Assembly: GCA_020747065.1 (NCBI GenBank)
Contig: JAGMVK010000011.1
Span: 1,426,001-1,490,000, forward strand
Reading direction: 5' to 3'
From: Cadophora sp. MPI-SDFR-AT-0126
Taxonomy: Eukaryota > Ascomycota > Leotiomycetes > Helotiales > Ploettnerulaceae
Length of the DNA stretch: 64,000 nt
Shown: positions 13,178-25,043 of the stretch, one piece after another
How the letters are laid out: every line of letters begins with the position of its first letter
Numbering within the stretch: the first letter of the stretch is position 1
Position numbers and translations under genes: made by a program
The notes under the pieces: generated by a model
Seen by the model: only the letters and a program-made list of their open reading frames with translations
Told to the model about the DNA's origin: nothing
Databases searched by the model: none

Positions 13178-15144
13178 GCTATCTGATTCGCTAGGTGATA
13201 CATATGAACTAAGATGGAACAGGTAGAGTGGATGTTAATGTCGACTGGGAATTGAATGGATGATGTTCAGTGCGAATTGTACAAGTTGTGAGGAAGTAAG
13301 AGAGGTGCGATATAGAAAAGCTTATCTGTAACCTGAATTAAAATGCTTCTCTCTTACCTCCCTGACCTCCGCAATCTCGTTATGAAAGCCGTGACTGCGG
13401 GACATACTGAAGTTGTTATTCTACCCGAGATTTGCGCATATACCGACTTGGAATCTTGTTCGGGATACATGATCCTTCTCAGGTACAATTTTCTATAGTA
13501 TTTTAAAAACATCTCCGATTGTAAATTCCAAGCTTTGTATCGCAAAAATTGTCACCCATGGTTCTCTCCCAATGAGAAGTTTAGGTCTTTGAGGCGCATC
13601 GCCAGGCTTAATTAGATCTTCTATTTACTAACAGTCAATAAGGGCTCCAAGTATACCTTCGGCAATATGAGTTGACAATTCAGTACCAGTGCTATGTATG
13701 AACGTATGGAGGCGGTTGCAACAGGCAAGAATGGGGAACGAAGACAAACTCTGTTTGTTGACAGAAAAGAAAGGAAATTGCCAAGACTTCGAATTGACAA
13801 GCGAGCGCCCCGCAGAATCTCAACCTCACCTCATGTCCATCTTGCGTTCTCTTCGATCGATGGACGGCTATCTTCGTCGTTTGATGTACAGATCCTGGAT
13901 GAGTGATAGAAGAGACTCTATTCGTACCTTCTCGTCGGCGGAGCGCGCTTCCACGATCCCGAAGTCCCCGCCCAGCTCGGCGCTGCTCGCGAGAAGGCTA
14001 GGAGAAAGTCTCAGGTGAGCTCATGGACGCCGTTTGTGTTTTTGAAGAGATGTAGCTGATGCTTATCACTCTTAAGTCTATAGGCTCGCGTTGTGAGGAA
14101 CACGGTGAGACCTTTCTCCAGGTATCTCGCTCAGGGCAGACCTGGCCAGTAAATCATCACAGTCAGTTCATTCGTGCTCCAACCTTACCACATATACATG
14201 CTGCCCGATCAGTTCTTTCAAGCCACTGCACTCGAAATATGTCCGTGGCAGTCGTCAGCTTCCACCCTTGAAGTCAATGGAGACGTATCACTTCTCAATT
14301 TTCCACATCTTCAGTCTTAAAGTCGTCTTCTTAGCTGACTTGACTATGAAGAACCCATCTCATGAGCTCAATAAGTGTCATTGAATTCATCTAAGATACT
14401 TGTGCAGTTCATCGTCCGTGGTGAGGTAAATTCCGTCACTAGTCACGCTGGCGCGAACCACTTTCTGGCCGTTGGGATGAGTTTCCGACGAGAAAATTAT
14501 TCTGCACCTCAAAACACATATGTTAACAACCAATCGACTATTTACTATGTCTCAATGATGTTTTGGAGTTCTTGAGAGTACACAGCGCCGTATCAGCACC
14601 GCTGCTCGGGATCTACACGAACTGGGCAACTCTTGTCGGATCCAGGCATCTCGAGTATGAAATAGCGAATGAGCAAGCACGAAACGAATCGGGGCAACGA
14701 GTATAATTTCAAGTACACCAGCGACCTCTCGCGCATTCCAGGCCAGAGCTATCTTTGTCCTTTCAGCACGTTGTAAGTAAAAGCCATTGTTCTCCGAGGA
14801 AATTCCTCGCCGTGGGCTCGCTTAAAGCACCACTTTCAGCCTCCTGATGTATTTCTTTGTTGCCATTGTCACGACGAGTTCACCTTCAAATATTCACCAC
14901 CTCAACTTCAAACCTTGATGAGTCAAAAGACCTCACAAAAAGCCCTAAAATGCTGTTATCGACCATGCACAATAGCAATGGCTTCGCAAAGCCCCGCGAG
15001 CCTTGCCCTCAAAGTTTTCGTCCACGGCTGCAGTCCCTTCCTCTTCCATTCTTTCCGCATACCATCAAACCTGACCTTTACTTTTGCAGAACCTCGCACG
15101 ATCTTACTGATTTGCTACATACTCGATATTTGCAAGAGAGCATA
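13178..15144. other. 2-kb intergenic region with a possible small gene or remnant
   Basis: Mostly structureless. At 13910-14018 two frames are both open and GC3-rich. One can be spliced through GTGAGC (14014) to an AG before GCTCGCGTT (about 14085) to give a basic tail ending ARVVRNTVRPFSRYLAQ. I could not find a convincing start exon or family, so no gene is called. The right end should hold the promoter and 5' UTR of the gene at 15145. Confidence 0.35.
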
Positions 15145-16857
15145 ATGGCTACTGTATCTAGTGGCGCAATGAGCTCGCCAGGTCTCGCTGCTCCAGGCAC
15201 CTCTCTTGCTCTGACAATGACGGCCAAGAAGCAAATCCCCGCGACCCCTTCCAGTATCCGTCGCTCTGCTCGCAGTTTCAAGCCAACGGGTAAGTGTAGT
15301 CGCTCAATCTGAGCATGATTAGGATATCTTGGACTTCGTAAGAGCACAGCTAATTCGCCGCTTCAGAAAAAGCTGCTCAGTTCAACATGCCAACGATGGG
15401 CCATGAGGTTCTGATCACTCCTTCTCCAAGTCCTCCACATGCCTTGGTCGTCAAGAAGCTGTCCGCAAAGAAAGATGCTCTCAAGAGTGCTGATGACAGA
15501 AAGAGCGACCAGGACAAAGATGCTCAAAAGACAGCCTCGTTCCTACCTAAGCTGAAGCTCCGATTCGCACCAGAGATTGTCCTGAAGTCCTTCCGAGGTG
15601 ACAGTACTGTCTCACCCTCCCCTCCCTTGCCAGATGAAGGCGCAACCGTCATTTCAGCTTCGACACCGAAGACAAGGAGCCAGGCTAGATTAGATGTCGA
15701 GCTCAATATCGCAAAGAAGTCGGCATCGAAACCAGTCGTAACAACTGATCCCATGAGCGCTTCCGAGTCTGATTCCACCACCGCCTCGGACAATATTCTT
15801 CCCACTATTGAAAGTGTCCCAGAAGAGGAAGTTGAGCAGGACTTGGAAGTCTCGTTTACTGCAACCAAGAAGACCCAGATCCAGTCCGCAAAGAAATCCG
15901 CCACCAAGCCCACGCCGAAGAAGAAGGCACCAAAGAAGGTTGTCAAGAAAACCGGAGCCAAGACTGATTCGCCATTCGGAGAGGGCTCCCTGAGTTCGCA
16001 GGCTCCTCCCGGCAACGAGACCGCCAAAGACGTCGCAAAGCCTGCTCCAGCATCGAAGAAGCGTGGGTGTGGTGACTCTGATTCTGCCGGTAGTAAGGAG
16101 ACTACCAATGGACGCCCTTCAAAGATTCAGAAGGTCTCTCCCCTAGGACGGAAGCAGAACGTCGTTACTCCGGAGCCCATCGTTGACGCCACTCCTCCTG
16201 GACCAGACGAAACCGAACTGACCGCTTGGCTTTTCGCATACGGCAAGGAGGGCAGTGAGAAGTATCTGAGAGAGAAGTTCCCAAGATGCACAATCGAGGC
16301 CTAGTAAGTGTTTGAACAGCTCTAGAACAATACCCGATCGATGCTAACTCTACTGAAGCGGCTACGGAAAGCTTCAGAACTACAAGTTCATCCTTCATTC
16401 AGACGGTTACGCTAAGGCCGTTGAAGAAGCTGGCAGCAAGATCTATGGTGCCCTCTGGAAAATCCCGGAGAAGATTAGATCAACACTGGAGAAGAAGGCT
16501 GGCAAGCATGGCATGAAGTTCGTTCACATCCCAGATATTCAGCCCATGCGCAGACATCCCGACTACGAGCCAAACTGCTGGACTGCTCCTTGGGTTTCTC
16601 ATGCAGAGCCACTCAAGTGCTGGATGGGTGTCTGTGAGAAGTTAAACGGTAGCGAGGAGAAAGGCAAGGTGGCCATCGAAGATGACTTCTTCAAGCGCCG
16701 GGGTCTTAGCAGAGTGATTATGGAGATGGAGATGGCTGGTGTTCCAGGAGCGTACGTGCAGAAGTATATTCGCTCGTGGATTCCTCCTCCTAGAAATCCG
16801 TACGATACTGGATACTTCATCGATCACAAGCAGGTCAAGCTATCGAAGAAGGAGTAG
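15145..16857 (+). CDS. Basic-tailed protein with a possible gamma-glutamylcyclotransferase-like C-terminal domain
   Basis: Exons 15145-15289, 15367-16303 and 16359-16857; 526 aa. The first 330 residues are low-complexity and rich in Lys, Ala, Ser and Pro (for example KSATKPTPKKKAPKKVVKK), resembling nuclear or histone-H1-like tails with likely nuclear import signals. From about residue 333 a folded domain follows: WLFAYGKEGSEKY, then, across the second intron, YGYGKLQNYKF and SKIYGALWKIPE. The order FAYG...Y.L.F...G...GALW..P resembles the gamma-glutamylcyclotransferase/AIG2 fold, which is how I read it, with low certainty. Residues 420-526 (CWTAPWVSHAEPLKCW..., YVQKYIRSWIPPPRNPYDTG) resemble nothing I know. 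Function unassigned; the basic tail suggests a nuclear protein. Confidence 0.7.
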
Positions 16858-17150
16858 CTGGGTATCTTCTACTGACGATAGTTGGGAGATTGTACCAAAC
16901 GACGCGAGTGACGTGTATAGAAGGAGACATTGGGCATGTGTAATCCTCTTTTAGCGTTTGAGTACGGATGGATATTCCGAGCAGGCCTTTTGACACGCTG
17001 CAGATAGACTTGGAGTCTTGGTAGCATTGGCGCAAAGGTGTACCACACATAAAAATGGAGTTTGACTTGTAAATTGCAGCTCTCTCATTAAATTTGATGT
17101 GTGAGCCTCGCGCGCAGCAATGAAACTTCCCCTATATCATGACCTCCCTT

Positions 17151-18829
17151 CTATTTACCTCCCAGATATTCCCACGCAGCCAACGCATGTGTCCTCACCA
17201 CATCCAAGAACTCCTGCACATCGACCGACTCATCCTTCGCCGCCATGCCCTTAGGTGACACCCCAAAAACATACGCCGGAATCCCTCTGTACCTATAGAA
17301 TTTACAATCCGTCGCGCCCATTGACGGAATCGCCACCGGCTTCTTCATTTCCCTGTCCCCATCTCCCTTCCCATCCTCATGCCCACCCCTCACCCTCACC
17401 GCACTCCTCGCCAGAATATCAACCATAGGATGATCATGCGCACACCCCGCCGCAGGATGACTAGCCGCTTCTTGCACTTGCACACTCACATTCGGATACT
17501 CCTTCAAGATCTCATTAATAAGAGGCAAGACGTCGTCTCGGGTCAAGCCGATCGGCATCCTAATATCAGCTTCGAATACGCAGTACGAGGGGATCATGTT
17601 TACTTTTAGGCCGCCGTGGATGGTGCCGATGTTGAGGGTGGGTTTGAGGGCGATGGAGGAGGCGCCGGGGCCCATGGCGGCGTCGATTGCGGAGAGGACG
17701 GAGGGCTGGGACATGTATTCGACTAAGGAGGGAGTTAGGTTTGGGACGAGAGAGGAGATGGTGGTGTGGAGGGTGGTGATTAGGTGTGCGGCGAGGAGGG
17801 TGGCGCTTGCGCCTGATAGTGCTCGTATTAGAACTTCTTCAAAGGGATGTAACTGAGTATATAGGAGGGGATAGATGTAGGTCTCACTCAAGTGCGTATA
17901 AGCCCCATGCGCACCCTCCGTTCTCACCTCAAACGTCAACCTCAGCGTCCCCTTCTCCGCGAATCTAATCGTACCCGTTCCGCCTGGCTCAGCATTGATC
18001 ATGCAATCTCCTCTCCACCGCTCGTCTTCCAGCAGGTACTTGGTCCCCCATTTGCCGCCGGTCTCTTCGTCGGATACGGCGAACAGGGCAATACTGCCGG
18101 ACAGGTGGGAACGGTACTTGTAGAGGTAGGTGTAGGCGATTATGGAGGCCGCTAGCCCGGCTTTCATGTCGATGGTTCCGCGTCCGTGGAGGCGGCCGGA
18201 GGTGATGGTGCCGGAGTAGGGGGGATAAGTCCAGGAGGATGTGTCGGAGTCAACGGGGAAATGGTCAACTGGGAAAATATCATATCAATATATCCATCCG
18301 CCTTTGGAATGTCATATTCGAGATCTATCGCCTCGTTCCCTCCTTTGTCACAACTAAACACTCGTTCCGCTTCCACCACCTCATCGAAATACACGCACAG
18401 ACGAGAGAAACTCACTGTGACCATTCAACACTAACCTCTTCCCCTCCCCACCGCACTACGCATCACACACCACATTCGGCGCTTCAGGCGATGGAGCGAT
18501 GATCTCAGGTGTGATGCCGTGTGACTCAAGGTAAGATGTGATGACAGAGGCTGCTTGGAGGGTGTCGCCGGGTGGGTTTGGCGATGGTGTTTGAGTGAGG
18601 CGTTGGAGGAATTTGACTGTTGCGTTGATTTACTTAGTAAATATTCTATTACGGAAGTTCCAACATATCAAGCGAGGTTTATTTGAGCCTTATTGGAAGC
18701 ACATAACAGCTTGTGCCCGCTTAGAAGTGCGGAACTTCAAGAAAGGGTAAGTTATATTTGGAGCAATGAGCACTCACTGTGCGATTCAGCGTCCGCGGTG
18801 ATGATTTTGAGTAGTATTTGGGAATCCAT
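17151..18829 (-). CDS. M20 family metallopeptidase (ArgE/DapE-like) with an in-frame stop; possible pseudogene
   Basis: Model, minus strand: exon 1 18829-18778 (MDSQILLKIIT...), exon 2 18616-18416, exon 3 18268-17151; 456 sense codons plus one internal stop. Family marks in order: TPSPNPPGDT, LNGHID (His metal ligand, rebuilt across intron 18415-18269), LHGRGTIDMKAG (bridging Asp), SDEETGGK (catalytic Glu and metal-binding Glu), NAEPGG, and a C-terminal MGATDCKFYR segment. M20 enzymes are di-zinc amidohydrolases or exopeptidases. In exon 2 a TAG at 18458-18456 lies between PNVVCDA and CGGEGKRLVLNGH, with good homology both sides, so the gene as read is broken. A 51-54 nt stretch from 17887 starts GTGAG, ends AG and contains no stop, so it is probably a further, frame-neutral intron. 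Confidence 0.8.
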
Positions 18830-19195
18830 GGTACTGGGAGGAGGAATTGTTGTCGGGCGGATGATTCTAGGTTATTGGGAGAGCCATGGTCTGGTATTTA
18901 TCAACATGCGAACTCGCTTATTTGGCCCGCCTCCTAGAACGACATTGAAGAGTGGGATGATCGATCTTCTCGGCGAGATGGATTGAGCTTCGGTAAAGAG
19001 CTTAATTCGACTGCAGTCTTGACGTAAAGCTCCGAGTCCGCAACAATTGAGAGATTTTGGTCAGCAATGCAGCTAGGAATTATACTGTTTCGTGTCGAGT
19101 AATTATCAAAAGAGAGGCGAATCCAAATTCTATTGCTAAGGAGTATGCATCGCACTGTGGGTATCTAAGAAGCGGTAAACCATAATGTACAGAGT
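18830..19195. other. Intergenic region
   Basis: 366 bases between the 5' end of the M20 gene and the 3' end of the sterol acyltransferase gene, both on the minus strand. It must hold the promoter of the first and the 3' UTR of the second. I see nothing else in it. Confidence 0.4.
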
Positions 19196-21010
19196 CTAAA
19201 TGAGAACATATAGAGAACAAATCATGCTTAGCCCCAGGATCATCGAGCACCAGAAACAGACATTGTTAAGGACTTGCTTTCCCTTCACCCATTTCGTACG
19301 CTGCAGCATGACAATGGGAAGCTGGCTCATCTGAGCGATGAATCCATACCCGCGGATCTTCTTGGTGATGCAGGCCAGGACGAGTTCGTGACCAATGGCG
19401 CTGATGAGAAATGTAATCAGCGTTGCGAGAGGTCGTCCGATGTGAGGACGGGAAGCACTGTAGACGTGTCGTCGGAAGAAATGGTGGACAGGGATGTTCC
19501 ACTCGCGCGAGAACTCGAGCCAGTCAGTGCTGTTCCACCAATCTGAATAGAAGTGCCTGTCTGCGAAGCCTAAAAAGATTTATTAGCTGTTGCACATGCA
19601 GATTTTGTGAAAGGGTACTTACAGGTGATCTCCGCACACGCTCCAAGAACATATTCGAAGATGACAAGGAATACCAGAAGGAATGTGATCATGAATGGGA
19701 AAAGAAGCATCGAAATGGATTCCGCAAGAATGAGAGCGGTTTCCGATAAGGAGTTGACAGTTTCGAGGCGGAGAGCCGATTCAGTCATCACAGGAAGAAT
19801 GAACTCCTCTGATGTGATTGTAAGCAAGAAAATGACGCCGAATACGGCCAGAACCTTGTATCCAAGTTGAGACCAGACAATGCCATCTGTTCGTGGATAC
19901 TCCAATTCGTAGCAAAGCGTTGGACAACAGATGTAATCCACATAGTTTGCCCAAGTCAAGTTCTTGGGGTATGTGACAGAACCCATGGGAGACGTAAGTT
20001 CTATCGCCAGGTCTTCTCGCAGACGAGCAAGTTCTGTTCTCTCGTCGGCATCTTTCTGCTGTCTCTCTTCAGAAGTCGGAGTATGACCAGCACTTGGATA
20101 TTGATACGCCGGTGCTTTTGAAGCTGTAGATGGCTCATCGAGCGCCTTTAGTCGCCTCTCTGTTTCGCTCAGGTGACCGTTATAGAAAGAATACGAATGC
20201 ATCTTCATAAGCAACACAAATGTGTGTAAGATCAAGAACACCTGGGCTGTCCAGGTCCATTCGCGGAGAAATGGTATACTGACGTCTGTTAGATATGGCC
20301 CGGCCCATTAAGAGGAGCGCTTACGCAACCCAAACGGAAAACCAAACCGCCTGATAAACACTTTGTACAGCCATTCCACCTCCTAGCCATCCTAACCCAA
20401 GAGCCTTTCCAGTCCGACTTCTAAACAGCCTATGTAGCGGCAAGCTGAGTGCTGTGGTGAGCACCATCAATCCATCTGCTAAAGCCAGTTCCCAGACCTT
20501 GACTGTAAATAGTCCCCAGATCTGCACTCTCATGGGGTATCCTGTATCTTTGATGTTGCGCAACATCGTCGTTGTAGCCATAATTGTAAGAGCAATCCAA
20601 AAGAGGATATAAAAGCCTTGGAAGTCTCGGTAGTCGCTGTTGGGATCGAAATGAGAAACTCTTGAAGCGTATTCGATAGTAGGAAACAGCCTGCGCCGCT
20701 GCTGAGCCCTGACCTGTTTGCGCGCAGAGGAAATGGATTGTACAGAGGGAGGAGCATCTGCTGGGACGGGTGTCGAGCGACCACTGGAGAAGTCAGAAGA
20801 AGAAGCAGGAAAGCAGAGAGAGAATGTTTACCTTGTCTGACCAGAGGCGTTTTCACTTTGCACCCCATCTTTAGATTTAGAAACAGTAAGGAGTCGCTCT
20901 TCGCTGAGAGTCCTAAGAACAGCCGGATGTCCTGGTTTGGTCGCCCGAGGACGAAGGATATGATCATGGTGGCCATTCCCGTTACCCATAAAGTCCGAGG
21001 ACGTCGACAT
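19196..21010 (-). CDS. Sterol O-acyltransferase (ACAT/ARE type, MBOAT family)
   Basis: Exons, minus strand: 21010-20832, 20783-20325, 20278-19623, 19569-19196; introns 46-53 bp; 555 aa. A soluble Ser/Arg-rich N-terminus precedes several hydrophobic segments. Diagnostic motifs: FLREWTWTAQVFLILH and MKMHSYSFYNG (ACAT-type; the former is rebuilt at an exon join), YPKNLT...DYICCPTLCYELEYPRT, FYSDWWN (438-444, the FYxDWWN acyl-CoA signature, rebuilt at the last exon join) and the MBOAT histidine His492 in SAIGHELV. It should esterify sterols (ergosterol in fungi) with fatty acyl-CoA in the endoplasmic reticulum membrane, for storage in lipid droplets. Start is the first ATG of the exon; the frame is open upstream only with a non-ATG start. 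Confidence 0.93.
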
Positions 21011-21917
21011 CTTGATCGCAACAGTTGAGGCACGGCAAACTCGGGATTTCTGCAATTAGAGGACTTGTTGCGTAGGAATAGGGTCGGTCCACGTTGCTTG
21101 AAAGAGAGGAGCTCAACGTGTTGTAAAAGGTCCAAATATCTGTCTTGCTTGTTTGTCCAGAATGTGCGCGAGGCCAGAGGGGTATCTAATGGAGAGGTGC
21201 AAGAAGACTGATTATGGATTCAAGGCCGCTTTGTGATGGGTTTTGGAATTGCAAAGATGCCGACAGAAGGGAAGGAAAGACAATGTGAAAATGCCGAATC
21301 CGATGCCAATGCAATCAAAGCCATGCGTGCATCCTGCTTTCGGTGATGGATGCTTGCTGATCAAGCTCAATGACACGAGGCTGTCGAGGTATTTACTTGG
21401 AGCAAAAGGAGAGGCGCGGCTCTCAAGCCACAAGCATCATCGGCGAGTTTCATTGGCTGCAGGCCAAGATTCTCTGGAAACGCTGAAACCCCTGTTTGGC
21501 CAAGTCGGGCAGGATGCGAGCACCGACTAAACGTACCTAAATATTTTCATATTATGTATTGTAAAATACATTGAGATATTCAGGAATATCGAAGTCCATA
21601 TTGATTGATGTAGAAATCCGTGACATATTGAACTTTTTTCGAAAAGGTTGGCCGCATTCAAAACTATGTACTTCTAATGCTCGTTCTGCCTCATTATCGA
21701 GGCGCTAAGTTCCGAGCTAAGGACGGTAAGGCAAGACCTCCTGTGTGGGCCAGATGCATGTTCATCATGTTTAACGACTGCTGTCAACATAAGTCGCAAT
21801 AACCAGCCAGGTCCACGAAAAGTACAGTAAAGTACTCTGGACTTTGGCTTTCAGTTACAATTGCATAATCTGGTAGAACCCGACCATCTGCCCCATCGCG
21901 GGCCTTAAACCGCCAGT
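21011..21917. other. Divergent promoter region (sterol acyltransferase / gamma-adaptin)
   Basis: 907 bases between two outward-facing genes. Contains AT-rich stretches around 21540-21650. Open frames inside it lack homology signals. Confidence 0.45.
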
Positions 21918-24617
21918 ATGAGCTCTTGTAAGACGATTTGGCACCCCTCCAAAGTATGCAAATCTGACCACGTTCTAGTAAAACAATTCATCCGCAATGT
22001 GCGAGCCTCCAAGACCATTGCAGACGAGCGTGCGGTCGTACAGAAGGAGAGCGCGGCAATTCGAGCAAGCTTCAGGGAAGAGAGCGGAGATTCCAATGTC
22101 AGGTAGGAGGACTTGCACAGCTATGGACGGTGAAAGCAGCCGCTGATGTACGCAGGCGGAACAACGTCGCAAAGCTGCTATATCTGTTTACCCTCGGAGA
22201 GCGGACCCATTTCGGCCAGATAGAATGTCTCAAGCTGCTGGCTTCACCTCGATTCGCCGACAAACGTTTAGGTTACTTGGGGACGATGTTGCTGTTGGAT
22301 GAGAACCAGGAGGTTCTTACGCTGGTCACAAATTCTCTGAAGAAGTACATATTGTTCCCCTGATTTGTTGAAGGGTCTACTGACCAAGGCATAGTGACCT
22401 GAACCACTCCAACCAGTACATTGTTGGACTTGCCCTCTGTACTCTCGGAAACATTGCATCTGTGGAAATGTCAAGAGATCTCTTTCCCGAAATCGAAACC
22501 CTTCTCTCTACCGCGAACCCATACATTCGAAGGAAAGCTGCCCTTTGCGCCATGAGGATATGCAGAAAGGTGCCAGATCTGCAAGAACACTTCCTAGAGA
22601 AGGCAGCAACCCTGCTCTCTGATAGAAACCATGGTGTATTGTTGTGCGGATTGACATTGGTCACAAGTCTTTGCGAGGCGGATGAGGCTGAAGGGGGGGA
22701 GGAAGGCATCGTGGAGAAGTTCAGACCGTTTGTTGGAGGCCTGGTACGAACTCTGAAGGCGCTTTCCAGCTCCGGATATGCGCCCGAACACGATGTAACT
22801 GGCATTACCGACCCTTTCCTACAAGTCAGAATCTTGCAATTATTACGAGTCTTGGGTCGTGGAGACGCACAAACTAGTGAACAGATCAACGATATTCTGG
22901 CCCAGGTTGCGACTAATACCGACTCGTCCAAAAATGTGGGCAACTCGATTCTTTACGAAGCAGTTCTCACCATTCTAGACATCGAGGCAGATTCCGGTCT
23001 CAGAGTTCTCGGTGTCAATATCCTGGGCAAATTTCTCTCGAACCGGGATAACAATATCCGATACGTGGCTCTGAACACCCTCATAAAAGTTGTCGCGGTC
23101 GAGCCGAATGCTGTCCAGAGGCACCGAAATACCATCCTCGAATGTCTTCGTGATCCGGATATCAGTATCAGGCGGCGAGCTCTGGATCTGAGCTTTACCT
23201 TAATCAACGAAAGCAACGTTCGATTACTGATCCGAGAACTGCTTGCTTTCTTAGAAGTTGCAGACAACGAATTCAAGCCAATCATGACGAGCCAGATCGG
23301 TATTGCTGCGGACAGATTCTCTCCCAACAAGCGATGGCACGTTGATACGATGTTGAGAGTCCTTTCTCTTGCAGGGAACTACGTGAAAGAGCAGATTTTG
23401 TCCTCTTTCATCAGACTCATTGCAACAACCCCAGAATTGCAGACGTATGCTGTACAGAAACTGTATGCTGGGCTGAAGAAGGACATTACTCAGGAGAGTT
23501 TGACTCTAGCTGGTGCCTGGTGTATTGGAGAGTATGGCGATGCTCTGTTGCGAGGCGGCCAATACGAGGAAGAGGAGTTGGTGCAGGAGGTCAAACAAAA
23601 CGAGGTTGTGGATCTGTTCTCAACTATCTTGAACAGCAGCTACGCCACCCAGATTGCCACTGAATATATTGTCACATCATTGATGAAGCTGACAACCCGT
23701 TTCACGGACCCCGCGCAAATCGACAGGATCAGGCGTATCCTGCAAAGCAACTCGGCAAGTCTTGACGTCGAGGTTCAACAACGAGCTGTGGAGTATGGAA
23801 ACCTGTTCGGCTATGATACAATCAGGAAAGGCGTCCTAGAAAAGATGCCACCTCCCCAGATCAAGGAGGAGTCAAGAGTGTTGGGCGAGGCTACGAAGAA
23901 GCCAAGCAAATCCACCAACAGGAAATCCAAAGCAGTCAAACCCGCCGAGCAAGATCTACTGTTCGACCTCATGGGAGATGGCAGCATGCCTGCATCAGAT
24001 ATCGGCGGGAATGGCTCTCAAAACAACGCTGACCTCCTAGCCGATATCCTTGGCGGAACTAATTCGCCCCCTTCCAATTCACCAGCACCCCAACAATCAA
24101 ATATGAGCTCCATCATGGATCTCTTCGACAACTCTGGCCCGCCCAATCCCCAAGCTGCTGCTGCGCCAACCTCTAACGATCTCTTTTCCGGCATGTCATC
24201 ACCTCCTCCACAAGCAGCCCCTGCGAGCATTCCCGCACACCCATGTTACGACAAGAACGATTTGAACATTACTTTGCAACTACAACGCAATGCGGAGGGT
24301 ACGATACAGGTAATGGCACGGTTCAGAAATACATCCATGCACCAATCCGTTTCGAATGTTGCTCTGCAGGCTGCCGTTCCAAAGACGCAAAAGTTGCAAT
24401 TAAATGCGATGTCAAACGCTGAATTAGCGCCGGGATCAGAAGCGACACAAACAATGAGAATAACCGGTAGTAAGGGAGTGAGTAGTCCAGGACACTGCCT
24501 ATATATCCCCGCGCTAACCATTGTTAGCCTCCACTGCGCCTGCGATTGAAAATTGCCTACTTGCATCCATCTTCGGGGCAGGTCACAGATCAGGTCGACT
24601 GGTCAGAACCGAGATAA
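21918..24617 (+). CDS. AP-1 clathrin adaptor complex, gamma subunit (gamma-adaptin)
   Basis: Exons 21918-21927, 21979-22102, 22156-22344, 22395-24477 and 24528-24617; 831 aa. The first coding exon is only 10 bases (ATG AGC TCT T); splicing yields [23 protein letters not shown], the canonical adaptin start. The trunk (to about 590) shows the conserved armadillo-type solenoid: [52 protein letters not shown] hinge rich in Pro, Gln and Ser (about 590-720, with LLFDLMGD and DLLADILGG resembling clathrin-box motifs) leads to the gamma ear ([14 protein letters not shown] onward), completed by the last exon ([11 protein letters not shown]...). AP-1 sorts cargo between trans-Golgi and endosomes. Sequence quality and length are typical; the gene is intact. 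Confidence 0.96.
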
Positions 24618-25043
24618 TGGAGGTGTTCAGTAGCATAGCCTCGACGAATGATAAAACAAAAGAATTTGCGCAGGATTCAAGTCCATGTAGTCGTGCTCGC
24701 TTGATATGAGCTTGTTTCACAAAATTCTGGTAAGCTAACTAAATTCTCAAGTGTACTGAAATTCGATGGTTCACGCAGACGCCAGTCTTAGTTTTTACGA
24801 ATCTGATCAGACCAATTCGATTGAGTCCTGTGCTCTTAGTGTCTAGCCGGTCTACTCTTTTCGACCCAGACTAAGATAGTAACAGGCACAATTGACCTGC
24901 ACTACCACCCTACCTACACTTTATTTCTTCGTTCTTCAAAAATACTTTTCCCGTCATTTTCATGCACAGACCCAACCCCAAGTTTTTTTTTTCTCAATAT
25001 ACCTGCGCGTATTCACCTTCAATACCTCAAGTACATCTTCAAG
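24618..25043. other. Intergenic region
   Basis: 426 bases. Close to the next start it becomes pyrimidine-rich (about 24920-25030), as in many fungal promoters of secreted-protein genes. No other feature recognised. Confidence 0.35.

Noticed and set aside
15524..16108. 194-codon minus-strand frame
   Set aside because: Antisense shadow of the Lys/Ala-rich coding exon on the plus strand.
20530..21135. 201-codon minus-strand frame overlapping the sterol acyltransferase 5' half
   Set aside because: Different frame from the spliced enzyme; crosses its first intron and has no family motif.
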